NCBI GenBank assembly: GCA_030146155.1
Contig: JASLCF010000119.1
Span: 1 to 49,607, forward strand
DNA from: Savagea sp.
GTDB lineage: Bacteria; Bacillota; Bacilli; Bacillales_A; Planococcaceae
Direction: 5' to 3'
Length of the DNA stretch: 49,607 bases
The notes under the pieces were generated by a model. That model made no database searches. It was not told the DNA's origin and saw nothing but the letters and a program-made list of their open reading frames with translations. Positions 40,873 to 49,607 of this stretch are shown here, in pieces. Made by a program: the position numbers and the translations under genes. Numbering within the stretch: position 1 is the stretch's first letter; every line of letters starts with the position of its first letter.

Positions 40873-41568
40873 TCATACATCATACATTCGAAATAAATAA
40901 GTATCTAGATTTTTTTCCTTTTCCAAAATTGTCGCTACTTTTTCATCAAAAAGTAATTGACCTTCACGGATAAAAATCAAACGGTCTGCAATTCGTTCAA
41001 CAATCGGAAGTAAATGTGTCGTAAATAATAGCGTTCTCCCGCGAGCTTGTTCTTCTTTTATCATTTCTTGTAATCGACTTACCCAGTAAGGATCTAAACC
41101 ATTCGTTGGCTCATCCAATAATAATATTGGACTTTCACTTAATAGACTTTGTGCAAAATTTAAACGTTGATGCATTCCTTTGGAAAATGATTTAACAGAA
41201 GCATGTTGTACTTCAAATAGTCCTACTTTCTGTAGACATTCTCCTACCTTCTCAATCGGAACTTGTTGCATATGAGCCATCATTTCTAAGTTTTCCTTAG
41301 CAGTGAGATGAATAGGAAATAATAAATCATCTGGCATATAACCGAATTGCTTCTTATAGTTATTTTTATTTTGAATCGATATACCATTTAATTGAATATT
41401 ACCCGAAGAAGGCCGGTGAATGGCTGTGATAGCTTTCATTAATGTACTTTTACCTGCACCATTTCCACCACAAAGAGCTACGATCTCTCCTTTAGGGATT
41501 TCAAATGAAATGGGATGAAGTGCTTGTTTATTGCCATATTGCTTTGTTACTTCTTGTATTTGAATCAT
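40873..41568 (-). CDS. nosF: ABC transporter ATP-binding protein (NosF-like)
   Basis: A 231-residue ABC ATPase. Walker A GGNGAGKST (about 36-44), signature FSKGMHQRL, Walker B ILLLDEPTNGLD and the H-loop TTHLLP are intact. With NosY it forms the transporter that, with periplasmic NosD, supplies sulfur for the copper-sulfide centre of nitrous oxide reductase. GAAAGGGG precedes the ATG at 41568, which overlaps the nosY stop by 4 bp; a longer upstream frame is an extension into nosY. Last gene of nosD-nosL-nosY-nosF. Confidence 0.85.
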   Translation of the reverse strand: MIQIQEVTKQYGNKQALHPISFEIPKGEIVALCGGNGAGKSTLMKAITAIHRPSSGNIQLNGISIQNKNNYKKQFGYMPDDLLFPIHLTAKENLEMMAHMQQVPIEKVGECLQKVGLFEVQHASVKSFSKGMHQRLNFAQSLLSESPILLLDEPTNGLDPYWVSRLQEMIKEEQARGRTLLFTTHLLPIVERIADRLIFIREGQLLFDEKVATILEKEKNLDTYLFRMYDV

Positions 41569-42389
41569 GAATCTCGCCCCTTTCTCATATTCAAAATGCT
41601 CAATAAAAGAGGGATGAGTAGCCATGCGAGCACAGAGATAATGAAAAAAATGATACCCGTTGGAGATACGGCCCATTTCGTAAAATCATACATTGTCGGT
41701 CCAAAAAAAGTTCCGCCTTCAATCCATAAGATTGCCGATACTCTCGCCACTTCAATTGGATTAAAAAAGACTGAAAGCGTTAATACATTTTGAACCTGTG
41801 TCGCTGGAACAAGAAACGTTATCGTAATAATGAGTAATTCATAAAACAATACGAGAAATGCCCAAATCAATAAACTGGCACCTAAAGCATGTAATCTGTT
41901 TTTCACATGAAAACCGATAAAAAAAGCAATGGAAAGGGTCGTTAATACAAGAATCACGTTCATTCCATAATAAAAAAATACAACAGACCACCGAACCGTA
42001 CTCGTCCATGCAACAACCATTACAGATACACCGTATGCGGCTGTTAACAATAAAAGAAATGCCGTCACAAGCCCCACCCATTTGCCTAGAACATATTGCG
42101 ATGCTGTAACTGGATAAGTTTTATACAAAGTGTATTGCCCATCTTCTTTTTCTCCGGCTAACAGTAAACTGCCAATCATTAAAGTAAATAACGGTAAAAT
42201 AAACAATGAAATATTAAGTAACGATGCCATTTGTCTCGTAAATCCATCAAATCCTTCGACTCGATTAGATTCCGTCAAAAATAATGACAGTAAGGATAAA
42301 GAAAAATAGAGCAAGCCTAATACAAGCAGCCATTTACTTCTAAAAGCTTGTTTGATTTCATAGCGTGCGAGTGTTTTTATCATACTCAA
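41565..42389 (-). CDS. nosY: ABC transporter permease (NosY-like)
   Basis: A 274-residue ABC-2 type permease with six hydrophobic helices; the large loop after helix 1 (FLTESNRVEGFDGFTRQMASLLN) and the LLAGEKEDGQYTLYKTYPVTASQYVLGKW segment are typical of NosY. It overlaps nosL and nosF by 4 bp on each side, so all three are translationally coupled. Membrane partner of NosF. Confidence 0.85.
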   Translation of the reverse strand: MSMIKTLARYEIKQAFRSKWLLVLGLLYFSLSLLSLFLTESNRVEGFDGFTRQMASLLNISLFILPLFTLMIGSLLLAGEKEDGQYTLYKTYPVTASQYVLGKWVGLVTAFLLLLTAAYGVSVMVVAWTSTVRWSVVFFYYGMNVILVLTTLSIAFFIGFHVKNRLHALGASLLIWAFLVLFYELLIITITFLVPATQVQNVLTLSVFFNPIEVARVSAILWIEGGTFFGPTMYDFTKWAVSPTGIIFFIISVLAWLLIPLLLSILNMRKGRDS

Positions 42390-42850
42390 TGTTGGTGACC
42401 ACCTTGAGTACTAAAATACTGTTGAACCTCTTCAAAAGTCATCAGTTGTCCTTCACCCTGTTCTTTCTGAAAACGATCACTATTGGCTTCATTTTTTAAC
42501 GAGACTACGTTGTACATCATCGGTGTCCAATACTCTTCACTCATTAGATAAATTGCATCCTCTGCTTTAACCCATTCATCTTCTAGATGATCTTTGACGT
42601 ACATTTGAAGAGGTGTCTCTTCCGTTTCATTTAAGAAATCAATCATACAACCAATATCATCAAACTTTTCTACTGTACCGTCCTTTAAAATCGCCTCTGT
42701 CGCGTAGGCAACAGACGTAATACTCATATTACAAATTTCACAAACATCAATGTCAGGATTGATGGCGACAGGCTCTGTCGATACTTCTTTTGAACACGCA
42801 CTTAGAATGAACAATGCCGTAAACCAAATGAATAACATCTTTTTTTTCAA
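42386..42850 (-). CDS. nosL: NosL copper chaperone lipoprotein
   Basis: A 154-residue lipoprotein with a signal peptide MKKKMLFIWFTALFILSAC; the cysteine at about 19 is the lipidation site. The NosL copper motif CEICNM and FDDIGCMIDF are present, and the C-terminus is GGHQH. Translation probably begins at TTG 42850, 9 nt after GAGGTG, since a GTG at 42862 overlaps that ribosome site. The gene starts right after the nosD stop. Expected outside the membrane, delivering Cu(I). Confidence 0.85.
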   Translation of the reverse strand: MKKKMLFIWFTALFILSACSKEVSTEPVAINPDIDVCEICNMSITSVAYATEAILKDGTVEKFDDIGCMIDFLNETEETPLQMYVKDHLEDEWVKAEDAIYLMSEEYWTPMMYNVVSLKNEANSDRFQKEQGEGQLMTFEEVQQYFSTQGGHQH

Positions 42851-42863
42851 TTTAAAAAACACC

Positions 42864-44066
42864 TCATCTTTTTGTTTCTGTTAATGGATAACGATCTTGT
42901 AGTATTGATGATTTCCTAAACATTTTCTCTAAACGATTCCATAAATGAAATGCTGGGCTTTCAAAATAGAATTGTAAATGGGGGTATTTGTCCATCCAAG
43001 ACATAGTGCCTGAATCGGTATCATAGGGAAGTTCTCCGATTCCATCTCCTGTTAAATCAAAACCAGTATAGTCATCCCATAGATTGCCTCTTCCCCCATT
43101 ATCTAATTGAATAGGTGTACCCGACAATTTGGTTTGCACAATATTTCCCGAGAAATAGTTTTGATGAACAACCACTTGTTGATTAGCTCCTGAACTTGAA
43201 AGCCCTACATAATTACCGGCAATCGTATTAGAAGTCACTTCAACCCCACGAGATGCTTGCACTTCTACTGCGTGATGATTATGAATAATTGTATTATCTT
43301 CAATCATCACATCCTCCATATCATAAGCTAAAATGCCATACCCACGATAGGTCATTTGTTTTTCAATTCGATTAGCTTGAAGATGAACACCCTCAGAATT
43401 CATTGCCATCACACCATTTACATTGTTGTGCAAATGATTTTCTGTTGCAATGCCACCTGAAGAAAACATAAAGTGAATCGCATATCTTGCATCTGAAATA
43501 TCGTTTTTACGAATGGTCGTATCATACGCTTCATCTAAATAAACACCGTCCTGCACAGCATAAAAACGATTGCCTTGTACATTTGCTTTTTTAGTATTTA
43601 AGAGATGAATGGCATTTCCACGTTTAGAATAATGAACTGGAAAACTACTGACTTCGTTATTGAGCAATTGATGTCCGAATCCACCGCGAATAAAAATCCC
43701 TCTTTGTGTTTCAGATAAATGAACTTGTTCAATTGTCACTTCATTCGAAGATTCAATCAGAATTGCTGCATCTTCCAGTGATTGACCCGAATTTTGAATG
43801 CTTAAATTTTGAAGCTTTACTTGATTGGCTGTAATCGTCACTACATTTCCAGTGTAATTACCAACAATTTTTGTCTCTTTCGTTCCTTGAATCACTATTG
43901 GTTTATCAATCGTAATAGGTCCAAAATAAGTAGCCCCTTCAAGGGTTAACACGCTATGTGGTGGAGCTTGATCAATCAATGCTTGTAAATCTTGAGCTGC
44001 GACCGGTATTTTTAAAAATGTAATTCCCCATAAAAATAGGATGAAACCAACAGCATATTTTCGCAA
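42864..44066 (-). CDS. nosD: NosD-like copper/sulfur maturation protein
   Basis: A 400-residue secreted protein: signal peptide (about 1-24, ending VAAQ) then a parallel beta-helix of repeated NNxI/GxxL-type turns (about 30-330), as in NosD, the partner of the NosFY transporter. The C-terminal GNLWDDYTGFDLTGDGIGELPY is a NosD signature. First gene of the nosDLYF operon, with a ribosome site GGAGGGAGG. No nosZ lies between it and the cyd operon upstream, so its client enzyme is elsewhere or different. Confidence 0.88.
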   Translation of the reverse strand: MRKYAVGFILFLWGITFLKIPVAAQDLQALIDQAPPHSVLTLEGATYFGPITIDKPIVIQGTKETKIVGNYTGNVVTITANQVKLQNLSIQNSGQSLEDAAILIESSNEVTIEQVHLSETQRGIFIRGGFGHQLLNNEVSSFPVHYSKRGNAIHLLNTKKANVQGNRFYAVQDGVYLDEAYDTTIRKNDISDARYAIHFMFSSGGIATENHLHNNVNGVMAMNSEGVHLQANRIEKQMTYRGYGILAYDMEDVMIEDNTIIHNHHAVEVQASRGVEVTSNTIAGNYVGLSSSGANQQVVVHQNYFSGNIVQTKLSGTPIQLDNGGRGNLWDDYTGFDLTGDGIGELPYDTDSGTMSWMDKYPHLQFYFESPAFHLWNRLEKMFRKSSILQDRYPLTETKR

Positions 44067-44153
44067 TAGGTTACCTCCCTCCTTTCATACTATCTAAACA
44101 TTTAGGTATGAAATAAGCTTGAAGTCTTTGTTGAACATCTGATGACTGAATAC

Positions 44154-44195
44154 GTTATATTTTATCTTACTTTAGCCCTTGATACTAGCATCAAG
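44154..44195 (-). promoter_or_regulatory. nosD promoter with palindromic site
   Basis: An 18-bp imperfect palindrome CTTGAT-ACTAGC-ATCAAG (44178-44195) is centred about 40 bp upstream of the start predicted from a TATAAC -10 box (complement at 44154-44159). This is the position of an activator of the Fnr/Crp type, although the spacing between the TTGAT halves is 6 rather than 4. Confidence 0.45.
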
Positions 44196-44221
44196 ATTTC
44201 TCATATGGATACACGATGAGG

Positions 44222-44263
44222 CAAAAAAACACGGAATCAAGCTTTCTTAAGTTGATTCCGTGT
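44222..44263 (-). terminator. Terminator after cydC
   Basis: A perfect 12-bp stem (44252-44263 with 44229-44240), an 11-nt loop and a run of T on the minus strand. Confidence 0.85.
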
Positions 44264-44272
44264 AATTATCCA

Positions 44273-46000
44273 TTATAAAGCTCGATCTAATTCATACAAT
44301 CTACGATAACGTGCATTATTCTTCATCAACTCATCATGTGAGCCAATCATTTCAATTTGACCTTCATCCATAAAAATAATCGTGTCCATTTGCTCAATTG
44401 CTGTTAGATGATGTGTAATAAATAGAATGGTTTGCTTTTGTAGATTCTCTAACATCGTTTGGAGCACATTCCGTTCAGTTGCAGGATCCAGACCAACTGT
44501 AGGTTCATCTAAAATCACAACAGGTAAATCTTTCAATAAAATACGAGATAAAGCAATCCTTTGACGTTCTCCACCTGAAAAACGTTGACCTGATTCTTCC
44601 ATTTGTGTGAATATACCATTTGGAAGTTGTTCAATATACGTTGAAAGGCCAACTGCGTCAATCACTTCATTGATTTGATCCTTTGTAGCAGTTGCTTCTC
44701 CAAGCCTAATATTATTTTCAACTGTTGTGGCAAATAAATAAGGCTTTTGATTCAGCACACCTACTACATTGAAAATGCCAGAACCATAATCCACTGCTCG
44801 GTAACCATCGAGTTCGACACTTCCTTCAGTTGGTTCAATTGCACCCAGTAAAAGTTGAAGTAAGGTCGATTTACCAGCACCACTTTTCCCTAATATGGCA
44901 ACCTTATCACCTGGCTGAATTGTTAAGGATAACTGCTGGATTGCCCACTCTTCGGATTGAGGATAACGGTAACTGACCTCATTAAAAGTAATGATTGGAT
45001 GTTGAATGTTTTCTATCGGAACAAGACAAGGCTTTACCTCTGGTTTCTGCTGTTCAATTTTAGAAATACGTCTAAAAGATTCCTCATAAACAGGGATGCG
45101 TTCTACTGCATGAGAGATTGGAATTAATCCTTCAAGAATTGGCATCACTACTAGTGTAAATGCTGCGATATAAGTAGGTGCTATATGGCCGTTTGCTGCA
45201 CTAAAGCTAGCCCATACCCCAACGATGATGACAACTATCCCCGTAAAGATTTGTAATTGCAAATTTCTATTTTGATGCCATTCATCTAGCTTTTGTTGCG
45301 CTTGATCACTTGCTTTAGCATCTTGTAAAAAGGCTTCGATGAATTTTCCTTTTCTGCCACTGATCATCCAATCTGTTATTCCAAATAAAGCGTCAGTGAT
45401 TGAATGATACAATCTTTGGTGCAATGTTTTAGACTGCTTTTGATGTTGTTTCATTTTGTAAAGGGACCAAAGTGGGTAAATAAAGGCTACGATTCCTAAT
45501 AAAAAGAACATGACAATTCCAAAAGTCCAGTCAAACATCGACACAGATCCTACTGCAAACACAAAGACAAATAAGCCAATCAGCGTTGGAAAAACAGTTC
45601 GAATATAAACATCTTGAAGATGTTCAATATCATCAGCAAGGGCACCTAATAAATCACCTGTTTGAAATCGCTCTCTAATCCAAAGCGCTTGCGGTTCTAA
45701 AGCTTGGTATAACTTCACACGCATATCTGATAATATTTTTAATACGGCATTATGTCCTAATAATCTTTCTACATATCGAAAAACAGATCTTGAAATACCG
45801 AATGTTCGAACTCCAACAATTGGAACATAAACTAATAAAATGGTTTCAGGTCTTTCAGAAGCTCGAGTAATTAAATAACCCGAAGTAAATGTAAGCATTG
45901 CAGCGGATAATAATGCAAGAACACCAAAGAAAATTGTAAAAAACATTACCTTCTTATATTTTTTTAAATAGGGAGCGACGTACATTTGATAATAAGTCAT
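44273..46000 (-). CDS. cydC: Cytochrome bd assembly ABC exporter, CydC
   Basis: A 575-residue half-transporter: six membrane helices (about 1-300) and an ATPase domain with Walker A GKSGAGKST (about 374-382), signature FSGGERQRIALSR and Walker B VVILDEPTVGLD. CydDC exports or transports thiols/haem needed for assembly of cytochrome bd. Overlaps the end of cydD by 4 bp. Last gene of cydABDC here; in B. subtilis the order is cydABCD, so which half is called C or D follows position and resemblance. Confidence 0.88.
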   Translation of the reverse strand: MTYYQMYVAPYLKKYKKVMFFTIFFGVLALLSAAMLTFTSGYLITRASERPETILLVYVPIVGVRTFGISRSVFRYVERLLGHNAVLKILSDMRVKLYQALEPQALWIRERFQTGDLLGALADDIEHLQDVYIRTVFPTLIGLFVFVFAVGSVSMFDWTFGIVMFFLLGIVAFIYPLWSLYKMKQHQKQSKTLHQRLYHSITDALFGITDWMISGRKGKFIEAFLQDAKASDQAQQKLDEWHQNRNLQLQIFTGIVVIIVGVWASFSAANGHIAPTYIAAFTLVVMPILEGLIPISHAVERIPVYEESFRRISKIEQQKPEVKPCLVPIENIQHPIITFNEVSYRYPQSEEWAIQQLSLTIQPGDKVAILGKSGAGKSTLLQLLLGAIEPTEGSVELDGYRAVDYGSGIFNVVGVLNQKPYLFATTVENNIRLGEATATKDQINEVIDAVGLSTYIEQLPNGIFTQMEESGQRFSGGERQRIALSRILLKDLPVVILDEPTVGLDPATERNVLQTMLENLQKQTILFITHHLTAIEQMDTIIFMDEGQIEMIGSHDELMKNNARYRRLYELDRAL

Positions 46001-47718
46001 TCCTCTCTCCCCTTTCTCGCTGCAAGTAACATTTGTTGAAATGCACCTTCTTCTTTCGCTAAGTCCTCAAAACAGCCAAATTGGACAATTTTACCCTGTT
46101 CTAACACGAGTATTTTATCCATGTTTTTCATCCAATGTAATCGGTGAGTAGCAAAAAACACAGTTTTATTTTGAATTAAAGGAAGGATGACTTGTTTGAT
46201 TTCATGTTCTGTCTCAATATCAAGGTGAGCAGTCGGTTCATCAAACAACATAATGTCGCTCCCTCTCAGTAAGGTTCGAGCTAAAGCAATTCGCTGTTCT
46301 TCTCCTCCACTAAGAACTCGCCCTTTACTTCCAATGCGCTCATTGAATTGATTTGGAAAAGACTGAATTAAATCATACAGACCTACTGCTTTTGCTGCCT
46401 GAACTACCTCTTCAAATGTTGCTTCTGGTTCATAAAAACGAATATTTTCCGCCACTGTACCAGAGAAAATAGTCGGATGTTGTGGAATATAAGAAATCAA
46501 TGATTGCCAAGCTGATTGTTGCAAATTGCGGATAGGGCGCTGATCTACCCTTAATTCTCCAGCATCCCACTGCGTAAAACCTGCTAGCAGTTGAATTAAA
46601 GTAGATTTACCTGCTCCTGAAAGACCTACGATCCCCACTTTTTCCTGACGGTGAATAGAGAAAGTAATGTTTTCTAAGATAGGGTAGTGATGATCTCCTA
46701 TTTTTTCAATTCCTATAAAAGAAAGAGTATTCGCATTGTTTAATTCAATTGTTTCAAGAGATTCGTTAGATGAAGGCACAGCTTGATCTATAATTTTTTG
46801 GATTTCTTTTCCTGCATCCTGACCATCTGTCGTCGCATGGAAATCATTTCCTAATTCTCGAACAGGTAAAAAATAATCAGGTGCTAAAATAAGAATAAGC
46901 AAGGCAGGTTCAAGCAGCATCGTACCGTTTATTAAGCGCATACCTAATTCAACTGCTACTAATGCCACTGAAAGACTCGCAAAAAAGTCTAAAGCAAAGC
47001 TAGACATAAATGCATATTTTAACGCACGGTTTGTAGCTATTCTATATTTATTACTTACAGAAGCAATCGCTTGTTCATGGGATTCGCTTTTACCCAAAAA
47101 CTTAAGCGTCACTAGCCCCCTCAAAGAGTCTAAAAAATGACGAGAAAGCAGTCTATAGGCTTCCATCTGGTCCTCTATTTTATTTTTAGATACGATACCA
47201 ATTAAAATTAAAAAGATAATTAAAATAGGTAAGACAATGATAAGTGTAATGCCACTTAATACATCTTGTGTCAAAATAAAGATGACGAGTACTGCTGGTG
47301 TAATGGCCATCGATAAAAATCTAGGGATAAATAATTCTACATACTTTTTAAACTTCGGAATCCCTTCTGTCGTTAAGGTGATCAATTGACCCGAGCCATG
47401 ACTCCCTATTGTTTCAGGTCCAGCATCAAATAATTGTTCAACTAATTGCTTTCGTAAATCTTCACTTGTTTTCATAGCAAATCGGTAACTTATTCTCTCT
47501 TTTGCCCAATTCAAGAGTTGTCTGAAAATATGTGCAATAAAAAACAACACAAATGTTGTCATGTACAAGCTAAATGGCTCGCCATGAAACATTTGTGTAA
47601 TTGCTTTTGCGAGATAAATCGCCTGCATAATAATAGCAACTGTTTGGGCTACAGTGAGTAGCCCAACGATTGCGAATGTTTTTTTTGCACCATCGTATGT
47701 TAACAGTTGCTTATCCAT
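45997..47718 (-). CDS. cydD: Cytochrome bd assembly ABC exporter, CydD
   Basis: A 573-residue half-transporter with an N-terminal membrane domain and ATPase domain: Walker A GLSGAGKST, signature LSGGEEQRIALAR and Walker B IMLFDEPTAHLD. The GGEEQ variant of the signature is common in CydD. Its start codon shares one base with the cydB stop, and its end overlaps cydC by 4 bp, indicating tight coupling. Partner of CydC. Confidence 0.88.
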   Translation of the reverse strand: MDKQLLTYDGAKKTFAIVGLLTVAQTVAIIMQAIYLAKAITQMFHGEPFSLYMTTFVLFFIAHIFRQLLNWAKERISYRFAMKTSEDLRKQLVEQLFDAGPETIGSHGSGQLITLTTEGIPKFKKYVELFIPRFLSMAITPAVLVIFILTQDVLSGITLIIVLPILIIFLILIGIVSKNKIEDQMEAYRLLSRHFLDSLRGLVTLKFLGKSESHEQAIASVSNKYRIATNRALKYAFMSSFALDFFASLSVALVAVELGMRLINGTMLLEPALLILILAPDYFLPVRELGNDFHATTDGQDAGKEIQKIIDQAVPSSNESLETIELNNANTLSFIGIEKIGDHHYPILENITFSIHRQEKVGIVGLSGAGKSTLIQLLAGFTQWDAGELRVDQRPIRNLQQSAWQSLISYIPQHPTIFSGTVAENIRFYEPEATFEEVVQAAKAVGLYDLIQSFPNQFNERIGSKGRVLSGGEEQRIALARTLLRGSDIMLFDEPTAHLDIETEHEIKQVILPLIQNKTVFFATHRLHWMKNMDKILVLEQGKIVQFGCFEDLAKEEGAFQQMLLAARKGREE

Positions 47719-48737
47719 TAATGTTCTAATGACTCCTTATCACCCGTGATTCGTTTACGGAAGACATAATATGTCCAAACCGTGTATGCTAATACAATTG
47801 GAACCATTGTAATCGCAACATAAGTCATTAATTTCAATGAATAATCTCCGCTCGCTGCTGCTTTGATTGTTAAATCATACATTGGATCAATTGTACTAAT
47901 TAAAACGTTCGGGAATAGTGCAATAAAGAAACTACTCATGATTAATATAATCACTAAACCTGTCATGGTAAAGCTTAACCCTTCTTTGTGAGCTTTCATA
48001 AAGCCAAAGAGCACTGCATAAAGCACAATTGCTAAACCATAAACTACCATTAAAATCGTTCCATTATTATCAAATGAAGGTGTGTCGAGATAAGTCATCA
48101 CAATCATCGCGACTAAAGCCAAACCAGTTACTGCGTATATTTTCTTAGCTTGCTGATGTGCTCTTTCTCTCACAGGTCCATCTGATTTCAATGTTAAGAA
48201 AAACAAACCATGTAAGTATGAGAGTAAAACGAATGTGATTCCACCAATGACTGTATAAAGGTTCACAATGTCACCGAAGAAATTGGCATTGACATGCATT
48301 CCTTCACCTAAAGGTAATCCACGAATCAAGCTAGTGAAGAATACCCCAAATAAAAATGGAGGTAAGATACTTCCGATAAACATAGTCCATGTCCATACGT
48401 CTCTTGCTTTGTCAGAAAATGCACGTGCTCTAAACTCAAAACTAACACCACGAACAATTAACGCCAGTAATAAGAGAACAAATGCTAAGTAGTATCCACT
48501 AAATACAGAAGCGTACCAATGTGGGAAAGCTGCAAACATTGCCCCTCCCGCAGTGATGAGCCATACTTCGTTCGCATCCCATACAGGACCAATCGTTTTA
48601 ATGACTACTTGTCGTTCCGTTTCATTCTTTGCTAAAAATTTCGTGCTCATTCCTACTCCAAAGTCAAACCCTTCTAAGAACATAAATCCTACGAAGAGTA
48701 CACCAACTAATAAAAACCAAAACTCACTTAGTGCCAT
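47718..48737 (-). CDS. cydB: Cytochrome bd ubiquinol/menaquinol oxidase subunit II
   Basis: A 339-residue membrane protein with eight or nine helices. The N-terminal EFWFLLVGVLFVGFMFLEGFDFGVGM and GPVWDANEVWLITAGGAMFAAFPHWYA are diagnostic of CydB. AGGAGG is spaced for the ATG at 48737. Its start overlaps the cydA stop by 14 bp. Forms the terminal oxidase with CydA, useful at low oxygen. Confidence 0.95.
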   Translation of the reverse strand: MALSEFWFLLVGVLFVGFMFLEGFDFGVGMSTKFLAKNETERQVVIKTIGPVWDANEVWLITAGGAMFAAFPHWYASVFSGYYLAFVLLLLALIVRGVSFEFRARAFSDKARDVWTWTMFIGSILPPFLFGVFFTSLIRGLPLGEGMHVNANFFGDIVNLYTVIGGITFVLLSYLHGLFFLTLKSDGPVRERAHQQAKKIYAVTGLALVAMIVMTYLDTPSFDNNGTILMVVYGLAIVLYAVLFGFMKAHKEGLSFTMTGLVIILIMSSFFIALFPNVLISTIDPMYDLTIKAAASGDYSLKLMTYVAITMVPIVLAYTVWTYYVFRKRITGDKESLEH

Positions 48738-49607
48738 GTTCTGCGCCTCCTGTCTCAAATGGATCTGTCGCTTGAACGTCAGCTTTTATTTTTTCGTGTG
48801 GCCCTTGTTTAATTACTTTAATGAACAACACAACCATTACAATTCCTAATATGGTGTAGATTGTAGAGAATGCAATCAGTGAAAATAAAATTTGGCCTGC
48901 CGAAACGTTTGGTGAAACGGCTGATGCTGTTTCTAATAAGCCATTTACAATCCACGGCTGACGACCCATCTCTGACATGATCCAACCGAAAGAGTTTGCT
49001 ATAAAAGGAACAAAAATAGAGAAAATAAGTAATTTTAGGAACCACTGTTTATGCTCTAATTTCTTTCTGTAGTTGTAGAATAGTCCTAGTGCAGCAACGA
49101 CAAGTAATCCTCCGCCCGCACCAGCCATGATTCTAAAACTCCAAAATGTTGTTTTTACAGGTGGGATATAATTTCCTTCACCATGTTGTTCAATCATTTT
49201 AGCTTCTAAAGTATTCATTCCTTCTACTTTTCCTGAAAACTCACTATAAGCTAAATAACTTAATAAATATGGAATATCAATTCGACTCGTACTCTCACGA
49301 TTCTCAACGTCGATATTCGCAAATAATGTCCAAGCCGCTGGATCTCCACTATCTTCCCAGAGCGCTTCAGCAGCAGCCATTTTCATCGGTTGAGCATGCA
49401 TCAAATATTGAGCTTGCGAGTGACCGGATAAAGCAATGGCTAATGAAGAAATCATTCCTACGATTAAGGCAATGTTCATTGAAGGTCTAAATACATCTAA
49501 ATCTCTTTTCTTCATCATATTCCAAGCACTGACACCGGCAATGAAAAATGCGCCTGTTGCAAAACTTGCAAATATTGTATGAGGAAAAGCGACCCATAAT
49601 TTTTCGT
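48724..49607 (-). CDS. cydA: Cytochrome bd oxidase subunit I, 5' end outside the window
   Basis: The frame runs without a stop to the right edge, so only the C-terminal part (about 294 codons) of this roughly 450-residue protein is present; methionines at 49518 are internal, because WVAFPHTIFASFATGAFFIAG continues upstream. Seen: the segment MEIGRQPW-like as SEMGRQPWIVNGLL, and helices containing AGGGLLV. The short Q-loop region (NYIPPV) fits the Bacillus-type enzyme. It oxidises menaquinol and reduces oxygen with haems b and d. Confidence 0.94.
   Translation of the reverse strand, partial: EKLWVAFPHTIFASFATGAFFIAGVSAWNMMKKRDLDVFRPSMNIALIVGMISSLAIALSGHSQAQYLMHAQPMKMAAAEALWEDSGDPAAWTLFANIDVENRESTSRIDIPYLLSYLAYSEFSGKVEGMNTLEAKMIEQHGEGNYIPPVKTTFWSFRIMAGAGGGLLVVAALGLFYNYRKKLEHKQWFLKLLIFSIFVPFIANSFGWIMSEMGRQPWIVNGLLETASAVSPNVSAGQILFSLIAFSTIYTILGIVMVVLFIKVIKQGPHEKIKADVQATDPFETGGAEHGTK

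Noticed and set aside
44178..44195. Canonical E. coli-type FNR box before nosD
   Set aside because: The half-sites TTGAT and ATCAA are separated by 6 nt instead of 4, so I report only a palindrome of uncertain owner.
49518..49518. Start of cydA at the ATG near 49518
   Set aside because: The same frame continues upstream with sequence typical of CydA helices to the window edge, so this methionine is internal.
1..49607. CRISPR array, insertion sequence, prophage or replication origin
   Set aside because: No regularly spaced repeats, transposase or integrase frames, terminal inverted repeats, or DnaA-box clusters were seen.

Overview
This window is a chromosomal segment of a low-GC Gram-positive bacterium of the order Bacillales. 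The gene order from about 4.5 to 29.4 kb follows the Bacillus subtilis block ysnB-rdgB-rph-murI-(MarR)-ysmA-sdhBAC-yslB-uvrC-trxA-etfAB-fadB-fadR-lcfA-yshE-mutS2-cvpA-zapA-rnhC-pheTS-ysgA. The sporulation genes that sit inside this block in B. subtilis (gerM, gerE, sspI) are absent, with only short clean junctions in their places; polX is also absent. I infer a non-spore-forming member of the Planococcaceae/Caryophanaceae, Kurthia-like, but the genus is a guess. No insertion sequence, prophage, rRNA gene or CRISPR array is visible.

Layout. 0-4 kb: a PatA-type aminotransferase, a single-domain SET protein, TspO, an NSS-family sodium symporter and a tRNA-Arg(TCT) with a consensus promoter. 4-8.3 kb: two tandem YsnB-type phosphoesterases, RdgB, RNase PH, glutamate racemase, a MarR regulator and a hotdog thioesterase. 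8.4-12.2 kb: the succinate dehydrogenase operon sdhCAB and the divergent yslB. 12.3-14.6 kb: uvrC and trxA. 14.6-19.9 kb: a fatty-acid degradation locus (fadR-fadB-etfB-etfA, plus lcfA just upstream) with FadR-type palindromes at both promoters and a third at the thioesterase gene. 19.9-24.8 kb: a 26-codon membrane peptide gene, yshE, mutS2, cvpA, zapA and divergent rnhC. 24.8-32.7 kb: pheST behind a T-box leader, an rRNA/tRNA methyltransferase, argF, an M42 aminopeptidase and meso-diaminopimelate dehydrogenase. 33-40 kb: an MFS exporter, a preQ1-I riboswitch controlling queF and a queuosine-precursor transporter, recQ, divergent pssA and psd-dedA, and a TatD-type hydrolase. 40-44 kb: a His-rich NosL-like lipoprotein facing a nosD-nosL-nosY-nosF operon. 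44.3-49.6 kb: cydA(partial)-cydB-cydD-cydC.

Functionally the window combines central aerobic respiration (SDH, ETF, cytochrome bd), fatty-acid oxidation under FadR, translation and repair housekeeping, and a copper/sulfur-handling nos accessory cassette with no nosZ in view. The least expected items are that nosZ-less nos cassette with its two NosL proteins, a FadR-like operator before the thioesterase gene, a CsoR/CstR-like palindrome in the trxA promoter, and the small membrane peptide gene behind yshE. Many translation starts were moved inward from the longest open frame because a good Shine-Dalgarno sequence sits before an internal start.
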